NCBI RefSeq assembly: GCF_900099735.1
Contig: NZ_FNDT01000004.1
Coordinates: forward strand, 62,001-126,000
Origin: Arthrobacter subterraneus
Lineage (GTDB): Bacteria > Actinomycetota > Actinomycetes > Actinomycetales > Micrococcaceae
Direction: 5' to 3'
Length of the DNA: 64,000 nt
The position numbers and the translations under genes were made by a program. The notes under the pieces were generated by a model that saw only the letters and a program-made list of their open reading frames with translations, ran no database searches and was not told the origin of the DNA. Each line of letters opens with the position of its first letter. Within the stretch, counting starts at the first letter, position 1. Positions 54,506 to 63,375 of the stretch are shown piece after piece.

Positions 54506-55435
54506 CTACTTGCTCTCGCCGTTCGCGGCTTCCCCGGCAGGTGCTTCCTCAGCAGCAGGTGCTTCGGCAGCGGGAGCCTCTTCGGCTGCCGGTGCTTCCT
54601 CGGCTGCAGGTGCCTCTTCAGCAGGTGCGGCGTCGGCTGCCGGGGCCTCTTCGGCTGCAGGAGCGGCGCTGCCTTCAAGCAGTTCGCGCTCCCACTCGGC
54701 GAGGGGCTCCTCGGCTGCGGCAGCGTCGTTGCCCGAAGCACGGTTGTTGCGGGCGATGAGGCCTTCAGCAACGGCGTCGGCGACCACGCGGGTCAGCAGG
54801 TTGACGGCGCGGATGGCGTCGTCGTTGCCCGGGATCGGGAAGTCGACCTCGTCGGGATCGCAGTTCGTGTCCAGGATGGCAACGACCGGGATGTTGAGCT
54901 TCTTGGCCTCGTCGATTGCGAGGTGCTCTTTCTTGGTGTCGACAACCCACACGATGGAGGGAGCCTTGGTGAGGTTGCGGATGCCGCCCAGGTTGTTCTG
55001 GAGTTTGGTCAGCTCGCGCTGCAGCAGGAGGAGTTCCTTCTTGGTGTGGCCGGAACCGGCGACATCCTCGAAGTTGATTTCCTCAAGCTCCTTCATGCGC
55101 TGGATGCGCTTGGAGACGGTCTGGAAGTTGGTGAGCATGCCACCGAGCCAGCGCTGGTTCACGTACGGCTGGCCTACACGGGTGGCCTGCTCGGCGATTG
55201 CTTCCTGGGCCTGCTTCTTGGTGCCGACGAACAGTACGGTTCCGCCGTGGGCAACGGTGGCCTTGATGAACTCGTAGGCGCGGTCGATGTAGGACAGCGA
55301 CTGCTGGAGGTCAATGATGTAGATTCCGTTGCGCTCCGTGAAAATGAAGCGCTTCATCTTCGGGTTCCAGCGACGGGTCTGGTGGCCGAAGTGGACGCCG
55401 CTGTCGAGCAGCTGGCGCATGGTAACGACTGGCAT
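54506..55435 (-). CDS. rpsB: 30S ribosomal protein S2 with a long Ala/Glu-rich tail
   Basis: 309-aa S2 protein, core of about 250 residues with [38 protein letters not shown] and [49 protein letters not shown]. The last 60 residues are low-complexity Ala/Pro/Glu repeats ([10 protein letters not shown] pattern), an extension seen in several Actinobacteria. It has a long structured leader. Confidence 0.96.
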   Translation of the reverse strand: MPVVTMRQLLDSGVHFGHQTRRWNPKMKRFIFTERNGIYIIDLQQSLSYIDRAYEFIKATVAHGGTVLFVGTKKQAQEAIAEQATRVGQPYVNQRWLGGMLTNFQTVSKRIQRMKELEEINFEDVAGSGHTKKELLLLQRELTKLQNNLGGIRNLTKAPSIVWVVDTKKEHLAIDEAKKLNIPVVAILDTNCDPDEVDFPIPGNDDAIRAVNLLTRVVADAVAEGLIARNNRASGNDAAAAEEPLAEWERELLEGSAAPAAEEAPAADAAPAEEAPAAEEAPAAEEAPAAEAPAAEEAPAGEAANGESK

Positions 55436-55722
55436 GTCGTTCCTTTCGTTGGGCAGCGCAGGTATTCCTGCAACTCTGCCGGTTTGACGGTTGATGTCCC
55501 GCTAGTAACGCGGGGGTCCTGGTGTCCTTCAGCCTGGCGGCCACTGCTCCAACCGGATTCCTCCGGACCGCTGGAGCAGTGTTCCCAGACGTGCGCTCTC
55601 TCAATGAAAATCTCCGGAGAACTGCCTGCGAATCGGGACACGCGTAGTCAGTAACCGTTGCCGGGCACGCCAGTGCGAAAGCTTTTATGGCATGACGGCA
55701 TACGGATAACTGCTTTCCCCAG
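55436..55722 (-). promoter_or_regulatory. Long structured rpsB leader
   Basis: The gap between rpsB and the M23 gene (55436-55860) carries no gene. On the minus strand TACACT at about 55730 is a candidate -10, giving a leader of nearly 290 nt. Inside, CACTGCTCCA (55542-55551) and TGGAGCAGTG (55572-55581) pair around an inner CCGGA-TTCC-TCCGG hairpin; CCCGC and GCGGG near 55498-55514 form another stem. This may be an S2 or other autoregulatory RNA. The rest (55723-55860) has only a weak T-rich stretch near 55800. Confidence 0.5.
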
Positions 55723-55860
55723 TGTACTACAGCCCCGCGCCGCTCCTGACGGCCGCCGCAGGGTCCATTCCGTCCTCCACAGCCTGCGGGATCCGCTGGT
55801 TTTTTCCACATCAGCGCTCGACGCCGGCCGCCGGGACCGTGGAGCCGGCACTCTCAGGAG

Positions 55861-56409
55861 ATGGCATCCCTGAAGAAACTGCTCCGCCCGCTCACCATTG
55901 CGGTGACCGCCTCCGGTGTGCTGCTCTCACAGGGTCCGCCGGTGCCGGCATCCCCGATGCCCGAGTCTCCGGCACCCGCACCAGCCTGGGAGCGGCCGCT
56001 TAGCGGCACTCCGCCGGTCCTGCGGCACTTCGACCGGCCGCCGCAACGGTGGATGGCCGGGCACCGGGGAGTCGACCTTGGTGCCGTCGACGGCACAGTC
56101 CGCAGCCCGGCTGACGGTGTGGTGGTGTTTGCCGGCACGGTGGTGGACCGCCCCGTGCTGACCATCGACCACGGCGACGGTCTCCTGTCCAGCTTCGAGC
56201 CGGTGACGGCCTCGCTCGGGAAGGGCGAGGCCGTCAGGGCCGGGCAGGCCGTCGGGCACATCAGCACCGAACCGCACTGCCCCGGCCTCTGCGTGCACTG
56301 GGGAGTCAGAAGAAACGGCGAGTACGTCAACCCGCTCCCCTTCGTCTCTGACCGGCGGCCCTCCGTCCTGCTGCCGCCGGCCACTTCCAGTGAGGGACCC
56401 GCTAGATGA
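55861..56409 (+). CDS. Secreted M23-family peptidase (LytM-like)
   Basis: 182-aa secreted protein: signal peptide about residues 1-30, then a LytM domain with H68 and D72 in HRGVDLG, and CVHWGVR with H146. The first His of the usual HxH motif is Cys144, as in other actinobacterial relatives next to rpsB. It may cleave peptidoglycan cross-links or be inactive. Start ATG at 55861 with AGGAG touching it; start not certain. Convergent with the next gene; 8-base overlap of ends. Confidence 0.82.
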   Translation: MASLKKLLRPLTIAVTASGVLLSQGPPVPASPMPESPAPAPAWERPLSGTPPVLRHFDRPPQRWMAGHRGVDLGAVDGTVRSPADGVVVFAGTVVDRPVLTIDHGDGLLSSFEPVTASLGKGEAVRAGQAVGHISTEPHCPGLCVHWGVRRNGEYVNPLPFVSDRRPSVLLPPATSSEGPAR

Positions 56410-57592
56410 AGGCGGCGATTCCCGTGATGGCGCGGCCGGCAACCAGCGAGTTGATCTCATACGTGCCCTCATAGGAGTACACGGCTTCAGCGTCAGCGAA
56501 GATCTTGGCCATCTCGTAGTCGGTGACAATGCCGTTGCCGCCCAGAATGCTGCGGCCGAGGGCGACGGTCTCCCGCATCCGGGCAGTAGTGAACGCCTTG
56601 GCGAGCGCCGACTGCTCGTCGCGTGCGCCGCCGTCGTCGGCCAGCTGGGCAAGACGGACCATCATGCCCAGCGAACTGACGGTGTTCCCCAGCATCTCCA
56701 CCAGCTGCTGCTGGATGAGCTGGAAGGAGGCCAGCGGACGGCCGAACTGCTGCCGCTCCACCGCGTACCGGCGGGCAACGTCGAAGGCCGCGAGCTGCTG
56801 ACCGACAGCCTGCCATGCCACGGAGAGCCGCGTGATGCGCAGCACCTTGTTGGTGTCCTTGAAGCTGTTGGCGCCGGCGAGCCGATAGTCGTCGCTGATC
56901 TGCAGTCCCTCAAGCAGGATGTCCGCGTTCTCGACCGTGCGCAGCGCCGTCTTGTTTTCGATCTTCGTGGCCTTATAGCCGGGCAGCGAGGTGTCCACCA
57001 GGAAACCCTTGACCTGGTTGTCCGCAACGTCGCGGGCAAAGATGACCACCCAGTCGGAGAAGGTTGCATTCCCGATCCAGCGCTTGGCGCCGTTCAGTAC
57101 CCATCCGTCCCCGTTGCGCTCTGCGGTTGTCCGGGTGCCGCCCGCGACGTCGGATCCGCCGAGTGGCTCGGTGAGGCCGAAGGCGCCGATCTTCTTCATG
57201 GCATAGATGTCCGGGAGCCACTCCGCCTGCTGTTCGGGTGAGGCGAGGGTCTCGATGGAGCCGGTGAACAGACCGTCGTGGACGCCCATGAAGGTGGCGA
57301 TTGACGTGTCCGCCCGCGTGAACTCCGCGTGCAGCAGACCCGCGAAGAGGTTCGAGTGGCCCAGGCGCTTGACCGGAGAGACGATGTCCAGCTCGGCGAT
57401 GCGCGGAATGAGCTCCGTGGGGAAGACCCCCGCGTTCCACCAGCGGGCGGCTGAAGGCCGGACTTCCGCCGCCAGCCACTCCCGGACCTCGTGGAGGCGG
57501 TTCCGCTCCTGGGGCGTGAGCAGCTGCTCGAAGAAGTAGAAGTCGCCGTCCGCGTAGGGGAGATTATCGGCGTCGAAAGCGGGTGCACCCAT
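56402..57592 (-). CDS. Acyl-CoA dehydrogenase (glutaryl-CoA dehydrogenase-like)
   Basis: 396-aa flavoprotein dehydrogenase. It has the substrate-loop motif FGLTEPLGGSDVAGGTRT, WIGNATFSDWVVIFARD and the C-terminal ILGGNGIVTDYEMAKIFADAEAVYSYEGTYEINSLVAGRAITG. This pattern is that of the glutaryl-CoA dehydrogenase subfamily. Only this gene of a possible pathway is nearby. A palindrome overlapping the promoter suggests TetR-type control. Confidence 0.87.
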   Translation of the reverse strand: MGAPAFDADNLPYADGDFYFFEQLLTPQERNRLHEVREWLAAEVRPSAARWWNAGVFPTELIPRIAELDIVSPVKRLGHSNLFAGLLHAEFTRADTSIATFMGVHDGLFTGSIETLASPEQQAEWLPDIYAMKKIGAFGLTEPLGGSDVAGGTRTTAERNGDGWVLNGAKRWIGNATFSDWVVIFARDVADNQVKGFLVDTSLPGYKATKIENKTALRTVENADILLEGLQISDDYRLAGANSFKDTNKVLRITRLSVAWQAVGQQLAAFDVARRYAVERQQFGRPLASFQLIQQQLVEMLGNTVSSLGMMVRLAQLADDGGARDEQSALAKAFTTARMRETVALGRSILGGNGIVTDYEMAKIFADAEAVYSYEGTYEINSLVAGRAITGIAAFI

Positions 57593-57674
57593 GAACGTTC
57601 CTCACCATCAGTCAGCCCGCACTCACCGGCACAGGCAGGTCCGCACCCCTGCGGCGCGGATCACCTCGACCTAT

Positions 57675-57690
57675 GTTACCCGCCAGTAAC
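57675..57690. promoter_or_regulatory. Palindromic operator of the acyl-CoA dehydrogenase gene
   Basis: GTTAC-CCGCCA-GTAAC, a 16-base inverted repeat, overlaps the minus-strand -10 candidate TAACAT. It resembles the TTAC-N6-GTAA sites of TetR-type fatty-acid regulators in Actinobacteria. The regulator is not encoded next to it. Confidence 0.55.
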
Positions 57691-57720
57691 TTTGTGCACC
57701 ACCCGGCATGGCGGACAGAG

Positions 57721-57750
57721 AAAACCCCGGTCCAGCCGGACCGGGGTTTT
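57721..57750. terminator. Strong intrinsic terminator, T-tract on both sides
   Basis: AAAACCCCGGTCC and GGACCGGGGTTTT (57721-57733 and 57738-57750) pair perfectly with an AGCC loop. On the minus strand it follows the tRNA gene and ends in TTTTCTCTG, so it ends the tRNA transcript. The T run on the plus strand makes it bidirectional. Confidence 0.9.
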
Positions 57751-57766
57751 TCTGCGCACCTTCTTG

Positions 57767-57840
57767 TAGGGCTGGTGGGGCTTGAACCCACGACAAACGG
57801 ATTATGAGTCCGCTGCTCTAACCAGCTGAGCTACAGCCCC
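57767..57840 (-). tRNA. tRNA with CAU anticodon (elongator Met or Ile2)
   Basis: A 74-base cloverleaf reads GGGGCTG TA GCTC ... GCGGA CTCATAA TCCGT ... GTGGG TTCAAGC CCCAC CAGCCCT A. The acceptor stem has a G1-U72 wobble pair, and CCA is not encoded. The anticodon CAU does not separate elongator Met from Ile2 (lysidine-modified). The initiator is unlikely because the anticodon stem lacks three G-C pairs. It sits alone, followed by a strong terminator. Confidence 0.9.
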
Positions 57841-57907
57841 TCGACGCCGACAACTCATCGGCGCACCCCATTCTAGCCAGAACCGGAGGGCGAAGAATCG
57901 CGCGTGG

Positions 57908-59104
57908 CTAGACCGTCTCCTCGGTGTGCAGCCTGCCCACGTAGAGATCCTCGAAGGTAGCCAGCGTAGCGTCGATGCTGTGCTTCTCCACCATGGAACG
58001 GCTCATCTTTCCCATCCGCTCGCGTTCAGCCTCGGGCATCGAGATGATCTCCGTGAGGCGCATGGCCAGCTCGTCGCTGTCATGGGGCGTGAAGAGGTAG
58101 CCGTTGGCGCCGTCCTCCACGAGGTGCGGCAGCGCCATCGCGTTGGCGAGCAGCACGGGCGTGGAGGCGGACATCGCTTCGAGGGTGACCAGCGACTGCA
58201 GCTCTGCGGTGCCGGGCTGGCAGAAGACCGTGGCCCGCAGGTAGGCCAGGCGCAGCTGTTCGTCGTCGATCAGTCCGTGGAAGATCACCCGGTCTCCCAA
58301 TCCCAGACGCCGGGCCTGGGCCTGCAGGGCGGGTTTGACCTCTCCCCCGCCGACGATCTCCAGGTGCAGGTTCAGCTCGCGCGGGGTCTTTGCGACTGCG
58401 TCAATGAGGACGTCCACATGCTTTTCCTCGGCGAGCCGCCCCACGAACAGCACAATGGGATAGTCGGGGCGCTCGATCCGCTCGCCCGGCTTCGGCTCGT
58501 ACGCCGTTGCGTCGATGCCGTTCGACAGTGGGAGCACCTTGCGCAGGAACGCGTGCTCGTGCATGGCCTTGGCCGCCAGCGGAGTGGGCGTGGTGACGAC
58601 GTCGGCCTTCCCCATGACGCGGCCCATGTCCCGCCAGGAGTTCTTCGCGACGATGTTCTTGAACCACTGAGGAAAGGGCAGGAACGGGTTCAGGTTTTCG
58701 GGCATGAAGTGGTTGGTTGCCACCACGCGGATGCCGCGCTTCACAGCCTCATAGAGCGCGTACTCGCCGACCATGTAGTGGCACTGGACGTGGACGACAT
58801 CGGGCTGGACCCGGTCGAAGAGCATGCTGATTTCACGCTTGATTTCCCACGGCAGGCAGATACGCCAGTACTCATGGGTCGGAACCGAGTGCGAGCGGAG
58901 CCGGTGGACGGACCACTCCCCACCCGGCTCGGTGAAGCTCTTGCCCGAGGTGCTGTTTGCGGCCAGAACGTGGACATCGTGGCCGCGGGCGGTCATTCCC
59001 TTGGCGAGCCGGTAGCCGAACTGGGCCGCCCCGTTGACATGCGGCGGGTAGGTGTCTGCGGCGATGAGGATGGTCAGCGGCGCGTCTGCTGCCGGATGGG
59101 TCAC
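57908..59104 (-). CDS. GT4-family glycosyltransferase (mannosyltransferase-like)
   Basis: 398-aa GT-B enzyme: LIAADTYPPHVNGAAQFGYRLAKGM near the N-terminus, then VGRLAEEKHVDVLIDA, and the EX7E-like region LEAMSASTPVLLANAMALPHLVE. It resembles the actinobacterial PimB/MgtA group. The acceptor is unknown. The GTG at 59104 is chosen for GAGGA seven bases before it; the frame extends to 59185, overlapping the next gene's stop. Confidence 0.85.
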   Translation of the reverse strand: MTHPAADAPLTILIAADTYPPHVNGAAQFGYRLAKGMTARGHDVHVLAANSTSGKSFTEPGGEWSVHRLRSHSVPTHEYWRICLPWEIKREISMLFDRVQPDVVHVQCHYMVGEYALYEAVKRGIRVVATNHFMPENLNPFLPFPQWFKNIVAKNSWRDMGRVMGKADVVTTPTPLAAKAMHEHAFLRKVLPLSNGIDATAYEPKPGERIERPDYPIVLFVGRLAEEKHVDVLIDAVAKTPRELNLHLEIVGGGEVKPALQAQARRLGLGDRVIFHGLIDDEQLRLAYLRATVFCQPGTAELQSLVTLEAMSASTPVLLANAMALPHLVEDGANGYLFTPHDSDELAMRLTEIISMPEAERERMGKMSRSMVEKHSIDATLATFEDLYVGRLHTEETV

Positions 59105-59147
59105 GAAGTAGTCCTCGGGTTGGCAACGGTGGGCGAAGTCACCGGCG

Positions 59148-60038
59148 TTACCGCCGTCGTGCTTCTTTCTGGCGCCTGACCACATCGGGGTGGTGGCGCG
59201 AGAGTGCTATTACTCCAACAATAGCAACGATGGCGGCCGCACCCATGGCAAGCGCGACGACCGATTCGACATTCGGCTGAAGCTCACCCAGCACCGAGAT
59301 CCCGACGGCGATTCCCACGATCGGATCCACGACCGTGAGTCCTGCGATCACCAGGTCGGGCGGACCGGTGGCATAGGCGCTCTGGACAAACCAGGAGCCA
59401 AGTCCGGCAGCAGCAATGATGGCGATGACACTGTAGACCGGCACGTTGAGCAGGAACCTGCCGTTCGGATCCAGCAGGTGGGTGGCGATGATCTTGGTCA
59501 GCACGGCAACGAATCCGAAGAGCACACCGGCACCGAGAATGTAGGTGAAGGCGTTGAGCCGTCGCTTGAAGACCGCGGCGAGGGTCCCGAAGATGGCGAC
59601 AGCGATGCAGAGCAGCAGGACGGCCGTCAGTTCCTGGTCGGGCAGGACAACGTGGTTCTTCCGGGTGACGTTCAGGGCCAGCAGCACAAACAGTGCGCTT
59701 CCGCTCACGCAGGCGGAGATTGCAACGACCGTGGCCCGGTTGATCCGCACGCCCTGGTCCCGGGAGTTGACGATTGTCGTGATCACCAGGGCAATCGCCC
59801 CGATGGGCTGGACAACGGTCAGGCTTGCGAGGCTGAGTGCGATGACGTTGCAGATGATCCCGGCAATGAGCAGGATCAGGCCGAGTATCCAGCGGGGGTT
59901 GCGCAGAAGCCGCACAAAGCCGGTGGAGTTCAGCGCGAGGCCACCGGTGTTGGAGCGTACGGCGCTACCCTGACGCTGGGCGCCGACAGCGAGGAAACAT
60001 GCGCCCAGCAGGGCCAGGAAAACCGCTACCCAGGCCAT
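59148..60038 (-). CDS. DMT-family membrane transporter
   Basis: 296-aa protein with about nine hydrophobic segments and two-fold repeat-like organisation (QPIGAIALVITTIVNSRDQGVRINRA and TVVDPIVGIAVGISVLGELQPNVESVV). It is a drug/metabolite transporter-type protein; substrate unknown. The ATG at 60038 is chosen (MAWVAVFLALLGACFLAVGAQRQ). Stop lies 43 bases from the glycosyltransferase start. Confidence 0.78.
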   Translation of the reverse strand: MAWVAVFLALLGACFLAVGAQRQGSAVRSNTGGLALNSTGFVRLLRNPRWILGLILLIAGIICNVIALSLASLTVVQPIGAIALVITTIVNSRDQGVRINRATVVAISACVSGSALFVLLALNVTRKNHVVLPDQELTAVLLLCIAVAIFGTLAAVFKRRLNAFTYILGAGVLFGFVAVLTKIIATHLLDPNGRFLLNVPVYSVIAIIAAAGLGSWFVQSAYATGPPDLVIAGLTVVDPIVGIAVGISVLGELQPNVESVVALAMGAAAIVAIVGVIALSRHHPDVVRRQKEARRR

Positions 60039-60051
60039 GCGCCCGCTTTCG

Positions 60052-60660
60052 TCATGCGGAGCGCTCCAGGCGGTACACACGGTGTGCCGCCGTGAAGTAG
60101 CCGTAGAACGCGATGAGGTGTCCGATACAGCCGAGAACCAGCAGGGTGGTGGCGGTGATCTCGAGCCAGGGCTGGTCGAACCCCTCGACGCGCTGCAGCA
60201 GCAGCAGCGGTGATCCGACCAGCAGCAGCGCGGTGCGGATCTTGCCGATGTTGGTCACCGGCAGGGAAATCGGTCCGTGGAAGAGGATCAGGGCGTTGAT
60301 GATCAGGATGGCGTCGGGAATCACGATGGTCCACACCAGCCACGCGGGCGCCACGCCGTCGACCACGAAGGTCACGGCAATGACGATCAGCGCCGTCCTG
60401 TCGGCAACCGGGTCCAGCCATTTGCCGACCGAGGAAACCTGCCCGAACCTCCGCGCAACGTAGCCGTCCACCCAGTCGGTTGAACCGAGGAGCACAAGGG
60501 TGATGACCGCAGCGGCATACTCGCGCTGGACGATGAACATGACGAACAGCGGGACGCCAAGGAACCGGACCACCGTGATGATGTTCGGCACGGTCCAGAA
60601 GGTGTCCAATTCGGCAGGGGTCTCCCCCGGCTTTCCCCCTGCGCCAATAAGTCTGATCAC
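60052..60660 (-). CDS. pgsA: CDP-alcohol phosphatidyltransferase (PgsA-like)
   Basis: 202-aa membrane enzyme with the CDP-alcohol phosphotransferase motif DWVDGYVARRFGQVSSVGKWLDPVADR (D-x2-DG-x2-AR-x8-G-x3-D-x3-D). About five transmembrane segments. Its most likely product is phosphatidylglycerophosphate, though other phospholipids are possible. The GTG start has GGAGGG upstream; a GATAAT -10 at 60681-60676 is visible. Confidence 0.85.
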   Translation of the reverse strand: MIRLIGAGGKPGETPAELDTFWTVPNIITVVRFLGVPLFVMFIVQREYAAAVITLVLLGSTDWVDGYVARRFGQVSSVGKWLDPVADRTALIVIAVTFVVDGVAPAWLVWTIVIPDAILIINALILFHGPISLPVTNIGKIRTALLLVGSPLLLLQRVEGFDQPWLEITATTLLVLGCIGHLIAFYGYFTAAHRVYRLERSA

Positions 60661-60675
60661 TGTCCCTCCGCTCCC

Positions 60676-60681
60676 ATTATC
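60676..60681 (-). promoter_or_regulatory. -10 of the pgsA-like gene
   Basis: GATAAT preceded by TG (TGTGATAAT, an extended -10) lies on the minus strand 15 bases before the GTG start. No clear -35. Confidence 0.5.
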
Positions 60682-60735
60682 ACAGCAGGCCTGCGCGGCA
60701 GCGGACAGGCGGGGGGAATGAGCCCTTGCCCCGGC

Positions 60736-61590
60736 TTATTTGGCGACGAGCCGGCGCACCATCACCGCGATCGCGGCAGCGGAGGCGGCGACCACGCTGA
60801 GCGGCTTCCAGCGGTCAGCGAGTGTCTGGGTGTGCCGGGCCGGAGCGTGCGCGGCGTGAGCGTGCGTGGCCGAAGCCGTACCGCTCCGGGTACGCCGGGC
60901 ATCGCGGGCGTGCACCGCTGAGGACTTCGCCTGGGCAGCGGCCTGACGTGCCCTTGCCGTGGTGCCGCCGAACCGGGACTTGAAATCCAGTCCCCGGCCG
61001 AGGTCCTCGCGGGTCTCGGCGATGTGGTCGCGGCGGCGGCCCGACCGGCTGCGGAGCTCAGCGTAGGACGGCGCAGGCGGCTTGGGCTCTCCGGTGTCCT
61101 TCTGTTTGGGCTTCTTCTCCTCTTTGGGCTTCTGCACATCGAGGGTTGCCGGATTGAACTTGCGGCCTTCCTTGAGCACTCCGATGTCGTACTTTACTCC
61201 GCGGATGGCGTCCTCGGGCAGGAGGGGCAGCGCCTTCTTGAACCGGGACAGGCCCATCAGCCCGGCGATGGCTGCGATGATGAGGAACAGGGCGGCAAAA
61301 CACAACGCAGCGAGCCAGGGCGGCATGATGGTGCCCAGGCCCATGATGGCCGCGACAATGAGCGCGACCACGAGGAAGGCGACGAAAACCAGCGCCACGG
61401 CGAAGAACGCGGCTGCGACGCCTGCGGTGATGCCCTTCTGCTTCAGCTGTTCGCGGGCAAGCGAGACTTCGTCGTTCAGCTGGCGTGGCGTCAGCCGCAG
61501 CAGCAATCTGATCAGGCCGATGACCGACGGCGTTCCGCCGGACCGATTCACCCGCGTGCTGGTCGAGCTTTCCATGTGCCGTGCTCCCAT
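60736..61590 (-). CDS. Phage-holin-family (DUF1469) membrane protein with basic tail
   Basis: 284-aa protein with the PF07332-like region LRLTPRQLNDEVSLAREQLKQKGITAGVAAAFF and two membrane segments (about 55-80 and 89-111), then a long Lys/Arg/Ala-rich tail with a final short helix. Such proteins are chromosomal membrane proteins, not true holins. Start is ATG 61590 (AGGA seven bases upstream) or ATG 61575 (GGGAG upstream). Confidence 0.75.
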   Translation of the reverse strand: MGARHMESSTSTRVNRSGGTPSVIGLIRLLLRLTPRQLNDEVSLAREQLKQKGITAGVAAAFFAVALVFVAFLVVALIVAAIMGLGTIMPPWLAALCFAALFLIIAAIAGLMGLSRFKKALPLLPEDAIRGVKYDIGVLKEGRKFNPATLDVQKPKEEKKPKQKDTGEPKPPAPSYAELRSRSGRRRDHIAETREDLGRGLDFKSRFGGTTARARQAAAQAKSSAVHARDARRTRSGTASATHAHAAHAPARHTQTLADRWKPLSVVAASAAAIAVMVRRLVAK

Positions 61591-61657
61591 TCGTTCATCC
61601 TGCGCGTCTGTCCCAAAATTACCACCGACGCATATTTCTCGCGCGCGGGCCACCGGC

Positions 61658-63148
61658 TCACCTGACGGGAATGAGATCCTCCCTGTCCTCCAGTTCACGG
61701 CCTGCGTATTCCTGCAGCCTCGTCTTCACGAACCAGAAGGAGACGACGGCGAATCCGGTAAACACCGCGTACATGATCCAGACACCGAGGTTCTCGCTGA
61801 CCCAGGGGAAAGCGAGCGTGACGATGAAGTTGAAGATCCAGTTCACCATGGTTGCCACTCCGAGGGCGATGGAACGGATCTTGTTGGGGAACATCTCTCC
61901 GAGCGTCACCCACATGACCGGCCCCCAGGTCGCGGCAAAGAAGACCACGAACAGGTTTGCACCGACGAGGGCAACCGGACCCCAGATTCCCGGCAGGGAC
62001 ACGTCGGCGCCGCTGCCTGTTGCCTGCGCGAAGGAGACGGTCGCAGCGAGCAGACCGGCAAACATGCCTGCCGAGCCGACCAGCAGCAGCTTGCGCCGGC
62101 CGATCCTGTCGACAAAAAAGATGGCCACGAAGGTCATTGCCACGTTGATGATCGAGGTGATCACCGACGTCGTGAATGAGTCGCTCTCGCTGAAGCCGAC
62201 CGACTGCCACAGCGTGGTGGAGTAGTAGAAGATTGCGTTGATTCCGACCAGCTGCTGCAGCGCGGCGACGGCCATGCCGACCCAGAGGATGGGCTGCAGC
62301 CCCAGCACGGACCCGCGCAGGTCCCGGAGGCTGGTCCTGTCCTCCATCCGGAGGGTGGAGCGGATTTCCGCCAGCTTGGTGGAGGTGTCCCGGATGCCCG
62401 TGACCCGGGACAGAACGTGCGCAGCCTCGGCATCCCGGCCGCCGCGGATCAGGTAATGCGGTGATTCGGGAATGGTCAGGGAGAGCACACCGTAGATGAT
62501 GGCGGGCACGACGCCGACCAGCAGCATCCAGCGCCAGGCTGACAGTCCCCACCACAGCTCGCCGGCAGCTCCGCCGGCGAGATCGGCAAGCCAGGCGTCC
62601 GACAGCAGCGCGGCGAAAATTCCGACCGTGATGGCGAGCTGCTGGATGGAGGCGAGACCGCCGCGCCATTTGGCGGGCGCGATCTCTGCGATGTAGCCCG
62701 GCGCGATCACCGAGGCCACACCGATTGCCACGCCGCCCACCAACCGCCAGAGCATCAGGTCCCACTCGCTGATGGCAAACCCGGAGCCGACGGAGTTGAC
62801 CAGGAAGAGCACTGCCGCGCCGAACATCACCCGCTTCCGGCCGAGGCGGTCCGCCAGCTCACCGGCGAACCATGCACCGGCTGCGCACCCGAGGAGGGTA
62901 ATGGCAACCGTGAAGCCGAGAACCGCCTCACCCAGCCCGAAATCCTCCTGGATGGCGTCCACCGCACCATTGACCACGGCGGTATCGAACCCGAACAGGA
63001 GTCCGCCGACGGCGGCAGCAACGCTGACTCCGATGACCTTCCCGAGGTGTGGTTGTACTTCCGGCGACGGCTGGCCGCTCTTCGGATTATTGACGGGCAC
63101 GTCTGGCGCTCCTGGATCTCGTGACTTCGCTTGCTGCCTGAACCGCAT
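61658..63148 (-). CDS. Sugar porter of the major facilitator superfamily
   Basis: 496-aa 12-helix transporter of the sugar porter family: GFDTAVVNGAVDAIQ in helix 1, DRLGRKRV and DRIGRRK loops, PESPHYLIRGGRD after helix 6 and ETRLQE-like end. It would import a sugar or polyol with protons. The ATG at 63148 is chosen; a GTG at 63100 with AGGAG upstream is an alternative. The gap to the next gene (63149-63375) shows only AT-rich promoter-like sequence. Confidence 0.9.
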   Translation of the reverse strand: MRFRQQAKSRDPGAPDVPVNNPKSGQPSPEVQPHLGKVIGVSVAAAVGGLLFGFDTAVVNGAVDAIQEDFGLGEAVLGFTVAITLLGCAAGAWFAGELADRLGRKRVMFGAAVLFLVNSVGSGFAISEWDLMLWRLVGGVAIGVASVIAPGYIAEIAPAKWRGGLASIQQLAITVGIFAALLSDAWLADLAGGAAGELWWGLSAWRWMLLVGVVPAIIYGVLSLTIPESPHYLIRGGRDAEAAHVLSRVTGIRDTSTKLAEIRSTLRMEDRTSLRDLRGSVLGLQPILWVGMAVAALQQLVGINAIFYYSTTLWQSVGFSESDSFTTSVITSIINVAMTFVAIFFVDRIGRRKLLLVGSAGMFAGLLAATVSFAQATGSGADVSLPGIWGPVALVGANLFVVFFAATWGPVMWVTLGEMFPNKIRSIALGVATMVNWIFNFIVTLAFPWVSENLGVWIMYAVFTGFAVVSFWFVKTRLQEYAGRELEDREDLIPVR

Positions 63149-63375
63149 TTCAACCTACCTCAGGGCAAAGCCCGCCGGACAACCGGGGAGTGCCCGTGCC
63201 CGGACCGGGTTTCGGTGGGCTGCGGGAGGCCTCTAAGATAGTTATTGATTCGTTGTGGCAACCACCGTTTCCCGTCGCCGGAGGCTACCGGCTGACCGGC
63301 TCTCCACCTTTTCTCCGTCTGCAGCGTCGCAGTGCGCCCTCCCCGCGCCCGAACATACGCCCAGTTAGGTATCCG

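Noticed and set aside
55784-55806. GCGG-GAT-CCGC followed by TTTTTT as a terminator
   Set aside because: A four-base stem is too weak to call.
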